From Glebionis coronaria (Eukaryota; Streptophyta; Magnoliopsida; Asterales; Asteraceae): a DNA stretch of 64,000 nt. Shown here in pieces: positions 35,019-47,374 of this stretch (position 1 is its first letter; every line of letters begins with the position of its first letter). Below the pieces are notes generated by a model. The model searched no databases. It was not told the DNA's origin and saw only the letters and a program-made list of their open reading frames with translations. The stretch spans positions 212,706,592-212,770,591 of the forward strand of contig CM046882.1 in the NCBI GenBank assembly GCA_025667525.1. Direction: 5' to 3'. The position numbers were made by a program, and so were the translations under genes.

Positions 35019-36242
35019 TGATGAGACTGCTTTTATACATAGTCTCATCGTTCTTTTTGGACTTAAAATGCATTAAATATCATCAAAATACCCAAATACA
35101 TGCTTGTGTTTGTTGCTTATGTATTTTAGGTACGGATATTGAGAAAATGACAAAAGATCACAAGAATCACGCAAAAACGAACACGGGAAACGAAGCCGCA
35201 CGAAGAACCAAGCCCTAGTGAGGAATTTTCCAAAGAAAACCCTTGAAGATTTGAAGAATATTGAAGATTGGTCCTCCAAGTTTGAAGAATTGACACTTTA
35301 TACCCTTGTATCTTCATAATTACAAGTTTGGTCCCTAAAGTTTGTCAAAATTACAAAAAGGACCCTTAACTTTGAAGAATTGGCAAATTTAGTCCCTCAA
35401 CAAATCTAAATTGTCAATAATGGTCCTCCAAGAAGTCAACCAACAAGTCAAAACCTTGAAGTTTGAAAACATGTCAAATTCAGTCCTTGGAAAATGAAGA
35501 ATTTGCATATTTAGTCCTTGTTTCAAGTCTTTATAATATTTGTGCCAAAACTGACAACTTCCCAAAGATATTTACAAAGGAAAGGTGATTTGGGCGGTTT
35601 TAATACAAAGTGAATAAAAAGGAAAACCTTGGGGGCCATTTTTGGGAGACAAACAAACCCCACCAACCAACCCCCCACTGACACGTCATCAAACCCGACC
35701 CAATTACCCGTTTACCCAATACCCAACCCGGTTGACCCATTAAGTAAAATAACACGTTTAATATTAAACGTATTCTTTTTCCCCTTAAACACATTTAACC
35801 CCAATTGCTAAAAGATCAAAACACACTCGTTTTTCCTTATAAACCCTAATTTTTTCCCCAAATTAAAAATTCAAGATTAAGACCTAATCTATTCCAGATT
35901 AGTAATTGATCATGGATTAAACCAAAACCCACTTTTAATCTCCCATCACTCTCACTCCCTGGTCCCCAAAACCCCACCCATTGGCAAAAAGACAAAGGCA
36001 GACCAGAAGAATCAACGACTCTCAAAGGTTTCGTGTCCTCCAAACGAAATCAAACGCTCAAGATTGATTGATCCAGCCTGTCTACGACAAACGTCCAAAG
36101 GATTTGCACATGGTTTTCAAGAAGATATTCAAAAGATGGGATCAAAGAACAACATATTCGCATCTCCAAACAAGGGTATTTCTGGAATTTAATAGATTAG
36201 GGTTTCTTTTTATTTTCGATTCTAGAATGATCTGAGGGGATC

Positions 36243-36249
36243 TATAAAT
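36243..36249 (+). promoter_or_regulatory. TATA box of Athila-D 5' LTR
   Basis: TATAAAT in a GC-richer context. The equivalent is at 48606-48612 in the 3' LTR and 17476-17483 in Athila-F. Confidence 0.6.
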
Positions 36250-37815
36250 GAGGACCAACTTGTGGTATCCCATTTTTTTCCTTGTCTCGGATTTTATGTA
36301 AAAACCTTTTTTTTATGAATGAAAGTTTGAAGTTTTTATTATACATCCGAGTTCCATTTTAAATTTATGTTTTATGATTTAAGTTGATTGTTTTAAATTC
36401 GAGTTGTGAAGTTGTTTGTTTAAGTTAATCAGTAAGTGAGTAAAGTGTTTTCAAAATTTTTGGCTTTAAGTTATCATCAGCTTTAATTAAACTTTAGTAT
36501 TGAGTGTTCTTGAAAAAAAAGAAAAAAAAAGAGAGTTTATTCAGTTATATTGTGAACTTACTGAATCAAGACCTTAGGTCTTGATTCTTGAATTTCTTTT
36601 CTTGTTTCTTAGCAGCTTTCTTATCATTCAGGGTGCTTCGGTTCAGCTGTTGAACCCCAACGAACCACCCCTCAGTCTTTTATTGTCCAAGACACCCCTG
36701 CCTCACCTAGTTGTTGGTTGAGGTCAGGGGAGCTTAGCTGGCCCTTGTTGGATGCAAACAAGGGCAGGTATCGCCGTCTCTTTCCTTCTTTCTTTTTTCT
36801 TATTTTTATCTTTGTTAACTGCTTAATCGTTCTTGTGAGATTTGCTTGTCAAGTTGCTGGTTTATTGAGGATTGACTTTAGATTAAACAAACTGTTTGAA
36901 TTTAGTTAAGTAGTGTAAGCAGTAATAGTACTTAGGGTTATTGTTTAGTTTAAACTGATAAAATTGGTGCTAGAATATGCTCACTTGGACTGTATGATTA
37001 GCTTGCTGCATTGTTTATTCTCAGTTTAAGATTGGCGTGTTTTTAACTGAGTTGCTGTTTGAACTGTTTAGCGTAAACTGAAATCTGCTTGGGTGTACTT
37101 GGTTTAATTAGCATATGCAAGATTGGAATCTAGGGTGCATGTATAGTATTAGCTTTGTTTTTGGTCTGCATATGTTGCTCACTTGTTCGTATATCATTTC
37201 CTGCTGAAATGGTTTAGTGCATCAGGTTCGATTGCCTTTTTCTTTCTTTTTATGTGCTTACTGTTTCTGCTTGTCAGTCCGTAGGTATCAAGTTAATTTA
37301 GCCGTTTATTTTTGCATGATTCAGTAGTAAGCTTGATTTGGTTTGAAGTTGTTAAGTGCTTGAACCTGCTGGCCTGTTTGATTATCTGCTTATGTTATCA
37401 GTCCTAGGTACCTAGTTTGCTTGTCTGAATATTATGGTATGATTCCTTGTTAAGAGTTGATTTGGTTTGTATTGATTAGTACTTGCAACCTGATTGTTCC
37501 CCGTTTTTTCTTGTTTATCAGTCACTTAGTGAGCGATTTTGTCTTGGCTAATTTCTGATAGCTTAATACACCCCCACAAGCCAACTGCAAGTGGGGGCTT
37601 TGTAACTGTCCAACAAGAACAAAACAGTTCACACAAAGGGGGCATTTGCCCACCATTACAGAACAGACAAAAAAAAAAGAAAGAAGAATTCCAGGTCTGA
37701 GACCTTTTAGCTTCAAATTAGAGGGATTTTAGGCTCAAATTGGACGTGAGTATTGGTGTTTGGGTGAGTTAAAGTTTCTGTGTACAAGTGTTTAAAAAGA
37801 AAAAAAAAATATTTC

Positions 37816-37889
37816 AAAAATTTTTGGCGTGGCCAGGACTCGAACCTGCGCCACCACTGCCAAAGCACACACACACTACCATCCTGCCC
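37816..37889 (-). other. Antisense tRNA/SINE-like module in Athila-D 5' LTR
   Basis: On the minus strand an A-box-like GGGCAGGATGG (37889-37879) and a B box GGTTCGAGTCC (37846-37836) are followed by CTGGCCACGCCA and then TTTTT (37820-37816), a Pol III-type stop. The B box fits the consensus GGTTCGANNCC exactly and the A box about 9 of 11. The 5' acceptor strand of a real tRNA is not present, so this is not called a tRNA gene. The copy in the 3' LTR is unchanged in both boxes. Confidence 0.45.
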
Positions 37890-39089
37890 TTGGGTCTTTT
37901 ACTGACCAAGGAAGGAAACAAAGAATACTTAAGGCAATTTCATGTTGGGCTTATTTAAAAAAGCCGTGGCTTTTTAAGCCATTTGTGGCTTATTATTTAA
38001 GCATTTTTGCCCCAATTTAGTTTTCCTAGGAAAGTTATTCAGTTTAGGATTTTTATAAACTAAGTTTGTATTTTTTTCTTTTATTTATTTATTTTTTATG
38101 CATTTTTATTTAGCCGTAATTTAATAAATAGATTAAAAATAGAAAACAGTAACCTTAATTTTAGGAAAAATAATTTTTAAGTTTTAATTTAATAACTTGA
38201 GGTTTACAATTAGTTAACTTTTCAAAAACTCTTATTTTTAATTTTATTTAATTTTAGGTTTTTAATTAAACTTTAAAAATTAATATAAGATTATAAAAAG
38301 GGTTTTAGGAACTTTAAATTTCATTTTTCTCTTAGTTATAATATTCTAGGATTTTAGAAATTTTTTAGAATTTATTTTATAAACTTTTTATTTTTTGCAT
38401 TATTTTATTATTATTTTATTCATAAAAATTAAAAGTTTTATTTTTAACTTTTTTTCATTTTTCCTAGATTCTAGACATTAAATTAGGAACTTTTTCACTT
38501 TCCAATTAATTTTTAGGCTTTTCAATTAATTTCTAGATTTAATTTAAGGTTTAATACATTTTAATAGTTTTTAAGTGTTAAAAAATAGTTTAATTTGATT
38601 TTAAAATTTTTAAAAATAGTTTTTAGCTTAATTAGGATATTTTTGAGGTTTACAAATTATAAAACCTTGTTTAGGGCTTTTTAATAATTAAAAGTGATTT
38701 TTAGGGCTTTAATTAGCATTAAAAAGTCATTATTTAATTAATTAAAAGGTTTTAGCGAGTTTGGATTTTTTGTAAACTCTTAGAATATTATTGGGGATTT
38801 TTAGGAATTTTTAGGTTAAAATTTTTATTTTTGTCGTTTTTACGGTTTTACGTGAACGCCTTTTTCGTCGTAGTTTAATTTATTTTCGTAACCGTCTTTC
38901 TCTTCTAATCCCATTTCTTTCTCAATCAATATAATCACAAACAAAATCAACTCTCAACACAACGCACTTGCCTCCTTGGGAAACGAACTTGCTTGGTCAT
39001 TAGTGCTCGGTTTTCCTAAACCGACACTTAACGCTTACCACTATTTTGTTATCCTTTTCCTAAAGGGTACAAAAACACTACAATCATTT

Positions 39090-39107
39090 TGGCGCCGCTG
39101 CCGGGGA
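39090..39107 (+). promoter_or_regulatory. Primer binding site of Athila-D, tRNA-Asp type
   Basis: TGGCGCCGCTGCCGGGGA is complementary to the 3' end of plant tRNA-Asp(GTC) with one mismatch. It starts three bases after the LTR. This primer is typical for Athila elements. Confidence 0.85.
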
Positions 39108-39834
39108 GGCGTGTTGTGTTTTGGTTGAACCATTGTTGTTTTTATATATATCCATAAAATTATTTGTATTAATAGCACTCTATTAATACGTATTATCGTT
39201 TTTCGATTTTTGTGTGAATATTATTACTATATTGTATACGTAGAACAATAAATTTACAAGTACTCCAAATACGTGAGCAATCACAACCTTGACTCGGGAT
39301 TTCATCACTCGATCATTGTATTCGAATCTCAAACCAAAGAAAAAAGGCAAAAATAGATAAATACTTTCGTGAAGCTTGATTTTGATAATACAAACTATAA
39401 GGTGGGTATAAGGCGGTTGTATTTCACGACCTAAAGGAAAAAGGCTCTTAAGTGCTTCGCGCCGCCTCGTTTCCTCCGCTTGCTTGTGCGTATTTGATTT
39501 TGAGAGTGAATCGAGGGTTTTTCCGCCCAAAGTATTATTAAGTATCATATATATTTTCTTGGTTTCATTTGATTAAACCCTCTTGAACGATTTGGTGTTC
39601 CACCATCGTTCTAAAGTCATCGAAGGCGTTCACTTCACGTGACCGTTTTCATTCTTTGAGGCCTTTTTAATCAAGAGATTTGATTAAGGAGGAGATTTGT
39701 GGACTCATTGTCTACTTAATACATTCCAAAAATCCAAAAAAGTTAAAAACAATCAAAAACCACAAAAAAAATTGAAAAAGTAAAAATACCAAAAAGAATC
39801 TTCTTTGCTCGCCTTCTCGTTGTACGTGACGTTT
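39108..39834 (+). other. Athila-D leader
   Basis: Untranslated leader of about 730 bp between primer site and gag ATG. No feature was recognised beyond an A-rich stretch near 39720-39790. Confidence 0.6.
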
Positions 39835-42800
39835 ATGCAAACTCGCTCTAAAGCTAGACGTGCTCGTAAACGAAGAAACAAATCACTCACTCCTACTAGT
39901 GAGGACTCTCCTATTGACGAACCCATTGTAGTGAAAGAAGCACCCATGGCTAATCGAACTATGATGGAGTTGCTTCAAGCACCCACCGAGGGTTATGGAG
40001 AAGCGATTGTGATTCCCGCTATCCTTGCGGAGAATTTTGAGGTTAAGACGGGTTTGTTGTCCATGATTCAAAACAACAAGTTTCGAGGGGACGAAAAGGA
40101 CAACCCGCATAACCACATTCGCCAATTTAATCGTCTCACCGTCACGTGCAAATTTAAGGATGTTTCAAACGACTCGATTAAGATGATGCTTTTTCCGTAT
40201 TCCTTAGCGGGGCCCACAAAAATTTGGTTAGAGAAAGAGCCACCCAATTCTATATTGACGTGGAAGGATCTCGTTTCAAAGTTTGTGAACCAATTTTTTC
40301 CGCCCTCTAAGACTACGCACTTGAAAAACGAGATTTCAAAGTTTTCGCAAGAGTATAATGAGTGTTTTTCAACGGCTTGGAATAGGTTTAAAGAAATGTT
40401 GCACGAATGTCCTCATCATGGTTTTTCCGACTTACATCAAATAGACACGTTTTACAATGGCTTGAACGATCATGAGCGTGATTATCTTAATGACGCCGCG
40501 GGTGGTAATTTCTTGTGTAAGACGGTCGAGGAAGCATTGGTAATTATTGAGAATAGGTCTAAGGTGTATAGTCCTCGTAGCACGTCGAGTGTTCGTAAGG
40601 CTTCGTCTTCATCTTCACCTAGTTTGTCACACACCGTTGATGCTTGCCAAGTCGAGGCTAATTTGGAGAACAAAATTTTTGATATAGTGAAAGGCTTGTT
40701 AGTTGAGTTTAAGGTTGGTGAACAACCCGCTCCCGCTACGATTAAAGCGGTTGAGGTTTCTTGTATGTATTGTGGTGGAGCTCACGATTATTCCGAGTGC
40801 ATTACCAACGGTGGTAACACTTCGAGTGCCTTGGCGGCCGCGGGAACTTATAACCAAAACGGTCAAGTTCCTCGCACTAATCAATTGACTCCACCGGGTT
40901 TTTCACCAAATCAAAATGCTAACAATTATCGAAACAATCAAGTTGGTTACCAAAGCAATCAAAGGAACAGTTTTAAGGGTAATAACAACTATGGGAATCA
41001 AGGGTGTAGTAGTAGCCAATTGCAAAATCAAAATCAAAACCGTAATTTTCAAAATGCAAGTCAAGGTCTTCAAAATAATAAAGAACTTCCAATAGACTTT
41101 TTGAATTACGCTACTTCAAATGATAAGATTTTGGAAAACATTCAAGAACAAATGGCTAATCAAGCTAAGGACACGGCTAAGAACGCAAAGGAGTTAGCTA
41201 ATTTCATTAAGGAAAATCTAGCCATGAGAAATGAATTGAAAAATGATTTTGCTAACCAAATTCGAGGTCAAAACAACAAGATAGAGCAAAGTCATGCTAG
41301 GCTTGAACAAAGAATTGACCAAAAAGCCGCTAGCCAAGATTTGAAGTTTAGTAGTCAAGATGCTAAGCTTAATGCAATTTTAGAAGCCGTAATGGGAAAC
41401 AAAGCCTCTACTTCGGGTAGTTTGCCTAGTAACACCGTTTCAAACCCGAAGGGAGAGATGAAAGTGATTACCACACGTAGTGGTAAGGCACTTAAAGAAC
41501 CGACTCCTCAACCAATTACTCCAACAGTGGAGGAAATTGAGGAAGAACCCGAGGTGGTGGTCGAAGAGGAGCATATTACAATCCCACAAAGTACCGCTAA
41601 TGCCACACCTACGGTTGACCCATCACCCATATTGGAACCCGAGATTCCAAAGGCTATGCCTATGCCCCAACCCACACCACCCTTGCCTTACCCATCGAGA
41701 CTTAGGAAGGAGAAACGACAAGAGCGCGACAACTACCAATTTGAGCTTTTTATGAAAATGTTTCGTGATTTGCACTTTAATGTGAGTTTCGCCGATGCTT
41801 TGGTCATGATGCCTCGATTTGCCGCTAACTTTAAGAGTATGTTGAACAACAAGGAAAAATTACACCAAATGTCTAGTTGTTCGTCGGTTTATCTTAATCG
41901 CATACCTCAAAAAGTCGGTGATCCCGGTAAATTTTTGATCCCTTGTGCAATTCAAGATATGGAAGAATGCTATGCCTTGGCCGATCTTGGTGCTAGCATT
42001 AACTTGATGCCACTTGCAATCTACAAGTCTCTCAATCTTCCTAATCTTACTCCTTCACGAATGTCTATTGAGTTGGCCGACCATTCCACGATTCTTGCAT
42101 GTGGTTTGGCGGAAGACGTTTTTGTGAAAGTGGGGAAGTTCTACTATCCCGTAGACTTTATCGTTGTTGATATCCCCACGGATCCTCAAGTTCCTCTTAT
42201 TTTAGGTCGTTCGTTTTTAGATACGTCTATGGCTTTAATTGATGTGCATGCTAGAAAGATCACCTTACGTTTCAACGACGAGGAACTTGTTATAAACGCA
42301 ACTCAAAATTCTCAACTTTCTCATGTTTATTCCGTTGCTACCATAAACCTCGTTGATATGATCGACGTGGTTTGCGAGGAATTTTCACAAGAAGTTTTAG
42401 GGTTTGGTGATGAAGAAACTAGTGGCAATCCCACTATGTTGGATCCAATTCTTGATAATTCGACACCAACCTTCACTCCTTTCGAAGGTGGTGGTTTTAC
42501 GTTGGAAGAATTCGATGTTCCACGTACTTGTGACGAAGACCTCGACAACTATGAGGACTTCTCGATTATCAAGGATTTTCTCAACGATTTCCCATTTCCT
42601 CCACCCGAGGAGGTTATGAGTATCGAGCCCAAATCTTCACTTGAGGAACCACCCATCCTCGAGTTGAAAGATTTACCTCCTCACCTCGAGTATGTCTATT
42701 TGGAGGAGGACGACAAGTTGCCGGTTATTATTGCGAAGGAACTTTCGAATGATGAAAAAACCGCACTTGTCGATGTTCTTAAGGACCACAAAGGGGCGAT

Positions 42801-45480
42801 TGCATGGAAGTTATCCGACATTAAGGGAATCGATCCCAAATTTTGTACACACAAAATATTAATGGAGGAGGATTTCAAGCCCACAATCCAAAGTCAAAGG
42901 AGGGTCAAAAAGGAGGTCCTTAAACTCCTTGACGCGGTAATGATTTACCCTATTTCCGATAGCCCTTGGGTGAGTCCTATTCATTGTGTCCGTAAAAAGG
43001 GAGGGATGACCGTTGTGCCAAACGATGCCAACGAGTTGATTCCCACTAGACTCGTGACCGGATGGAGAGTGTGCATTGACTATCGTAAGTTGAATGAAGC
43101 CACTCGAAAAGACCATTTTCCCTTGCCCTTCATGGACCAAATGTTGGAGCGTCTTGCGGGAAACGATTTCTATTGCTTTTTAGATGGTTTTTCCGGTTAC
43201 TTCCAAATTCCCATCGATCCTCGTGATCAAGAAAAAACTACGTTTACGTGTCCATATGGAACGTTTGCTTATCGTAGAATGCCATTCGGACTTTGCAATG
43301 CACCGGGAACTTTTCAACGATGCATGATGGCTATTTTTCATGATATGATCGAGAAGACGATGGAAGTCTTCATGGATGACTTTTCTGTGTTTGGTGATTC
43401 CTTTACTTCGTGTTTGTCGAACCTTGAGAGAATGTTAAAACGTTGTGAGGAAACCAACCTTGTGCTCAATTGGGAAAAGTGTCATTTTATGGTTAAGAGT
43501 GGAATCGTCTTAGGGCACAAGGTCTCGAAAGCGGGGATTGAGGTAGATCAAGCTAAGGTAGACGTCATCGCCAAATTACCTCATCCCAAAACCGTCAAGG
43601 GAGTTAGGAGTTTCCTAGGCCACGCGGGCTTTTATCGACGATTCATCAAGGATTTCTCGAAGATTTTTCGACCCATTACACATCTTCTTGAAAAAGAGGC
43701 ACGTTTTGTCTTTGACGAAGATTGTGTACGAGCCTTTGAGATCCTTAAGAGGAAACTAACCGAAGCTCCCATTCTTGTTGCTCCATATTGGAACCTCCCC
43801 TTTGAGCTTATGTGTGATGCAAGTGATTACGCTATTGGGGCCGTTTTGGGGCAACGTCATGATAAGCACTTCTTGCCTATTCACTATGCTAGCAAGACGA
43901 TGACCGAGGCTCAACTTAAATACACTACAACGGAAAAGGAGTTCCTTTCCGTGGTGTATGCATTTGAGAAATTCCGACCTTACCTCGTCTTGACGAAATG
44001 CATAGTGTATACGGACCATTCGGCTATCAAGTATCTCATGGCTAAACAAGATGCAAAGCCGAGATTACTTCGTTGGATTCTCCTCCTTCAAGAATTTGAT
44101 CACAAAATCGTTGACAAAAAAGGAGCCGAGAATCTAGCGGCCGATCATCTCTCTCGTTTGGAAGATCCTCACCAAAGTGTTTACGAGCCTAAGGAAATCA
44201 CCGAAACATTTCCGCTCGAGACACTTGGTGTAGTGAATTCTAAGCATGATTCTTCTACCCCATGGTTTGCGGATTTTGCAAATTACCATGCGGGTAACTT
44301 CATCATTAAGGGTATGACAACTCAAGAAAAACGAAAATTCTTTCGTGATGTCAAGTTCTACTTTTGGAACGACCCTTACTTGTTTCGAACTTGTGCGGAT
44401 CAAATCATCCGACGTTGTGTTTTTGGCACCGAAGCTTCTAACATCCTTAGAGCTTGCCATGAGGGACCCACGGGTGGTCACCACGGTGCTAATCTCACGG
44501 CTAAAAAGGTGTTTGATGCCGGCTTCTTTTGGCCTACTATTTACCGAGATGCACAAAATCTTGTGAAGTCTTGTGATTCATGCCAACGATAAGGAAAAGC
44601 CTCACAAAAAGATGAAATGCCACAAAATATCATTCAAGTATGTGAGATCTTTGACGTTTGGGGCATAGACTTTATGGGGCCGTTCCCATCATCTCGTGGT
44701 AATAAGTATATTCTTGTTACGGTTGACTACCTATCTAAGTGGGTGGAGGCGAAGGCCTTGCCCACTAATGATGCTCGTGTGGTAGTTAAGTTCTTGAAAA
44801 GTTTGTTTGCTAGGTTTGGAACCCCTCGTGCTATCATAAGCGATCGTGGAACCCATTTTTGTAATGACCAATTTGAAAGGGTTCTAAGGAAATATGGGGT
44901 TACACATCGTCTTTCTACGGCTTATCACCCACAAACGAGTGGGCAAGTCGAGGTTTCAAACCGAGCTTTGAAGAGGATCTTGGAGAGATCCGTAGGAGAA
45001 AACCGACAATCTTGGTCGGATAAGTTGGACGATGCTTTATGGGCCTTTAGGACCGCTCATAAGACACCCATTGGGTGCACTCCCTATAAGCTTGTGTATG
45101 GAAAGAATTGTCATTTGCCTATCGAGTTAGAACACAAGGCTTATTGGGCCCTAAAGCATTGTAATGATGATATGGAGACCGCGGGAAAACACCGGAAAAT
45201 GCAATTAAATGAATTGGATGAATTAAGGGACATTGCTTATGAAAATTCATTGATTTACAAAGAGAAAACTAAAAAGTTGCATGATTCAAAAATTAAAAAC
45301 CGGGTTTTTAACATTGGGGATCAAGTTTTACTTTTTAATTCAAGATTGAAAATCTTTTCCGGTAAATTGAAATCCCGTTGGTCCGGTCCATTCACCGTGA
45401 CTCAAGTGTTTCCTTATGGGACCATCGAGCTAGCTCAAGATGATGGTCCTAACTTCAAGGTGAATGGACATAGGTTGTAG
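39835..45480 (+). pseudogene. gag-pol: Athila-D gag-pol polyprotein, one frame, stop codon in integrase
   Basis: The ATG at 39835 is chosen because it begins a very basic N-terminus ([16 protein letters not shown]). Residue positions: gag capsid about 80-230; CX2CX3HX4C zinc motif at 310-322 (40762-40800); coiled region about 430-530; protease DLGAS at 717; RT with FMDD at 1179-1182 (43369-43380); RNase [10 protein letters not shown]; integrase zinc region H...CDSC at about 44456-44586; integrase core D,D35E codons at 44668, 44842 and 44950. TAA at 44590 (Gln expected) separates the zinc region from the core. TAG at 45478 (Lys expected from NGHRL.HYFGG) precedes a further in-frame 22 codons. 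Otherwise the frame is intact over 1881 codons. No chromodomain is seen. Confidence 0.95.
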
Positions 45481-45559
45481 CACTACTTTGGTGGGGAAGT
45501 TCCGTCCTTGAACTACCTCGACCAAGTCACCTTCCCCAATGATAATTAGTATTGAGGGG

Positions 45560-45617
45560 ATCGAGTCGAGCTCATGACTCGGTAATCAAAAACGAGGTGC
45601 CTCGTGGGGGAGTCCCA
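45560..45617 (+). promoter_or_regulatory. Predicted three-hairpin RNA element after Athila-D pol
   Basis: Stem 1 ATCGAGTC/GACTCGGT, stem 2 ACGAG/CTCGT with loop GTGC, stem 3 TGGG/CCCA. The same layout with changed but still paired bases occurs in Athila-E at 58747-58807. Function unknown. Confidence 0.55.
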
Positions 45618-45954
45618 TGCTTATCCTATGTACATATTATCGCTTTCTTAGTCTAATGTAGCTTACGTGTGGGGATTTGTGCCCTTCCAACCTTTGTTCC
45701 GTGGTTGTTTGTGATATGTGGTTTTTAGATCATGATCTTCACGATTGGAGCCTCTCGTATTCGTTTTATGGGAGCACTCGATCGTTTGCTTTGAAGACTT
45801 TCTCAATATCCATGATATATCCTTTGATGTTCTAACCTTAGGTTTTTAGCACACTTCATAAACGGCTATTAATTTATTGGTTACACCCTTTCCATGCTAG
45901 ATTAAGCATTCGACTACGTCTCTAGTATGGGGGTGTTTGCACCCCTAGACTCGA

Positions 45955-45993
45955 AACATTGAGGACAATGTTTAACTTTAGTATGGGGGGGGG
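45955..45993 (+). promoter_or_regulatory. Internal hairpin plus PPT-like tract of Athila-D
   Basis: AACATTG-AGGA-CAATGTT (45955-45972), then AGTATGGGGGGGGG from 45980. It copies the form of the terminal module at 47336-47374. Confidence 0.7.
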
Positions 45994-47361
45994 TGAATAG
46001 ATACTTGCCTTGCCAAACCTTCACGCTTTCCAAAGTTTATCGTTTTGCTTATCGTTTTATTGCAAAATAAGGCTTAAAATGGCCAAATTTTAAAATTTTT
46101 CTCATGTTTTATAAGTGTTTGAAGACACGAATGTAGATTTTCCGATGGCGAGAATAAGAGTAATTTTTGACTCGACCGTGCGTGTTGAGCACTTAGCTTT
46201 GATTCCTTAACTATACATTAGGCTAAGTCTCTTAAATGAGGACGAGAAATGATAGAGTTAATTATAAGTTACTATGCTAAACGTAGAGTACTCGTATTCT
46301 TTCAAAAACTCATGTGTTCTCGTTGTTTGCTTATTCTCCCTTCGCATGTAAATATTTTTTGCTTAATAAATATTGACTTAGCGGTTTAGTTAGGATTGTT
46401 GGGTTTCTAGTCTTTTCTAGTAGCTTCCGTGTAATTAAATTGGGAAGACATTAAGATATCGCCAGCGTCACGGTTTTGAAGTATTGGCACCCCAATAATC
46501 GAAAGCTTCACCCAATAATAAGATTTCAAGTGCTCACCTAAATCTAGCAAACAATTTGAAGCCCCAAAAGGACTAAAATCTATGCAAAAATTTAAAGTGA
46601 ATCAAGCCTTAATCTTCGAAGCTTTAAAGATCCAAAATTCGCTTTAGCGTGAGGATATACGTCTTTGGCTAATAAAACCACCGATGAGGCGGATAATAAA
46701 AGGCAAGGCAAGACCGAAGTCATAATAAAAGCTTCATGGCGAAGTTGAATAAAAGATGGAGGTAAACCAAAGATAATAAGGCCCTTCCGTTAGGGGGCAT
46801 ATAAAAGTCTTGGTAATAAGTCTCATGTTCAAAATCGTTATAAAACCGTGTTTATCGATTCTTCTTGTCAACTTAATTTTTTAACATCGTCGTCTATTAG
46901 GAGGGGTTATTGATTTGATGGTCTTAGTTACACCGTTAGGACTCTATTTTTAGACCTAAATCTCTATTATCGCATAAGTCAAACAATGTATCCTCGTGAA
47001 ACATTCAAGACATCATAAAATATAAGAGATACAACTTAGGAATAATGGGAGGATAAGTACGTGATTAGGGCATATGAGTAGTGTTAGCATTACTAACTTA
47101 TAATGACAATGATCTCGTTACACGCTTAGCATGGAATTAAGGTGAAAATCGAGGACGACGAAATTATTTCTAACGAAGCATTCACGTGTTCTTATTCTGT
47201 GAACCTAAACGTCCCATTTTGCGATGAAAATCATACATTATGTCTCTAACACAAGTAGTAGTAGTGTAGCTAGTTTATCGTTCAATAAAGTAAATAAAAA
47301 ATGAATTTTGGAGATGCTACGATACTTTATTCTAGCATTGCGTGAGGGCACGGCAATGGTT

Positions 47362-47374
47362 TAGTATGGGGGAG
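47362..47374 (+). promoter_or_regulatory. Terminal polypurine tract of Athila-D
   Basis: TAGTATGGGGGAG directly before the 3' LTR. A hairpin with CATTGC/GCAATG arms lies just upstream. Confidence 0.85.

Larger units (their letters stand above)
35019..39086 (+). repeat. Athila-D 5' LTR (4068 bp)
   Basis: Starts TGATGAGACTGC and ends ACTACAATCA. TATAAAT is at 36243-36249. The 3' third is extremely AT-rich. It contains an antisense Pol III-like box pair at 37816-37889. It differs from the 3' LTR by scattered substitutions, a 7-bp and a 12-bp duplication in the latter, and about 10 bp present only here (near 38636). Confidence 0.95.
45481..47374 (+). other. Athila-D 3' non-coding region
   Basis: No gene after the residual in-frame codons ending TAG 45547. 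It holds a three-hairpin cluster (45560-45617), PPT-like tracts at 45924 and 45980, a perfect hairpin at 45955-45972 and the terminal PPT. It is collinear with Athila-F at 14588-16278. Confidence 0.75.

Noticed and set aside
36718..36909. Short hydrophobic ORFs in the Athila-D LTRs (also 49081-49272 and minus-strand frames)
   Set aside because: Chance frames in LTR sequence; duplication between LTRs is not independent evidence.
37829..37889. tRNA gene on the minus strand
   Set aside because: Only the T-arm and one acceptor strand are tRNA-like. No matching 5' acceptor strand, D-arm or anticodon arm can be laid out.
39835..45480. Endogenous pararetrovirus (caulimovirus-like) polyprotein
   Set aside because: LTRs, tRNA-Asp primer site, integrase with D,D35E and target duplication identify a Ty3/gypsy retrotransposon. 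No movement protein is seen.
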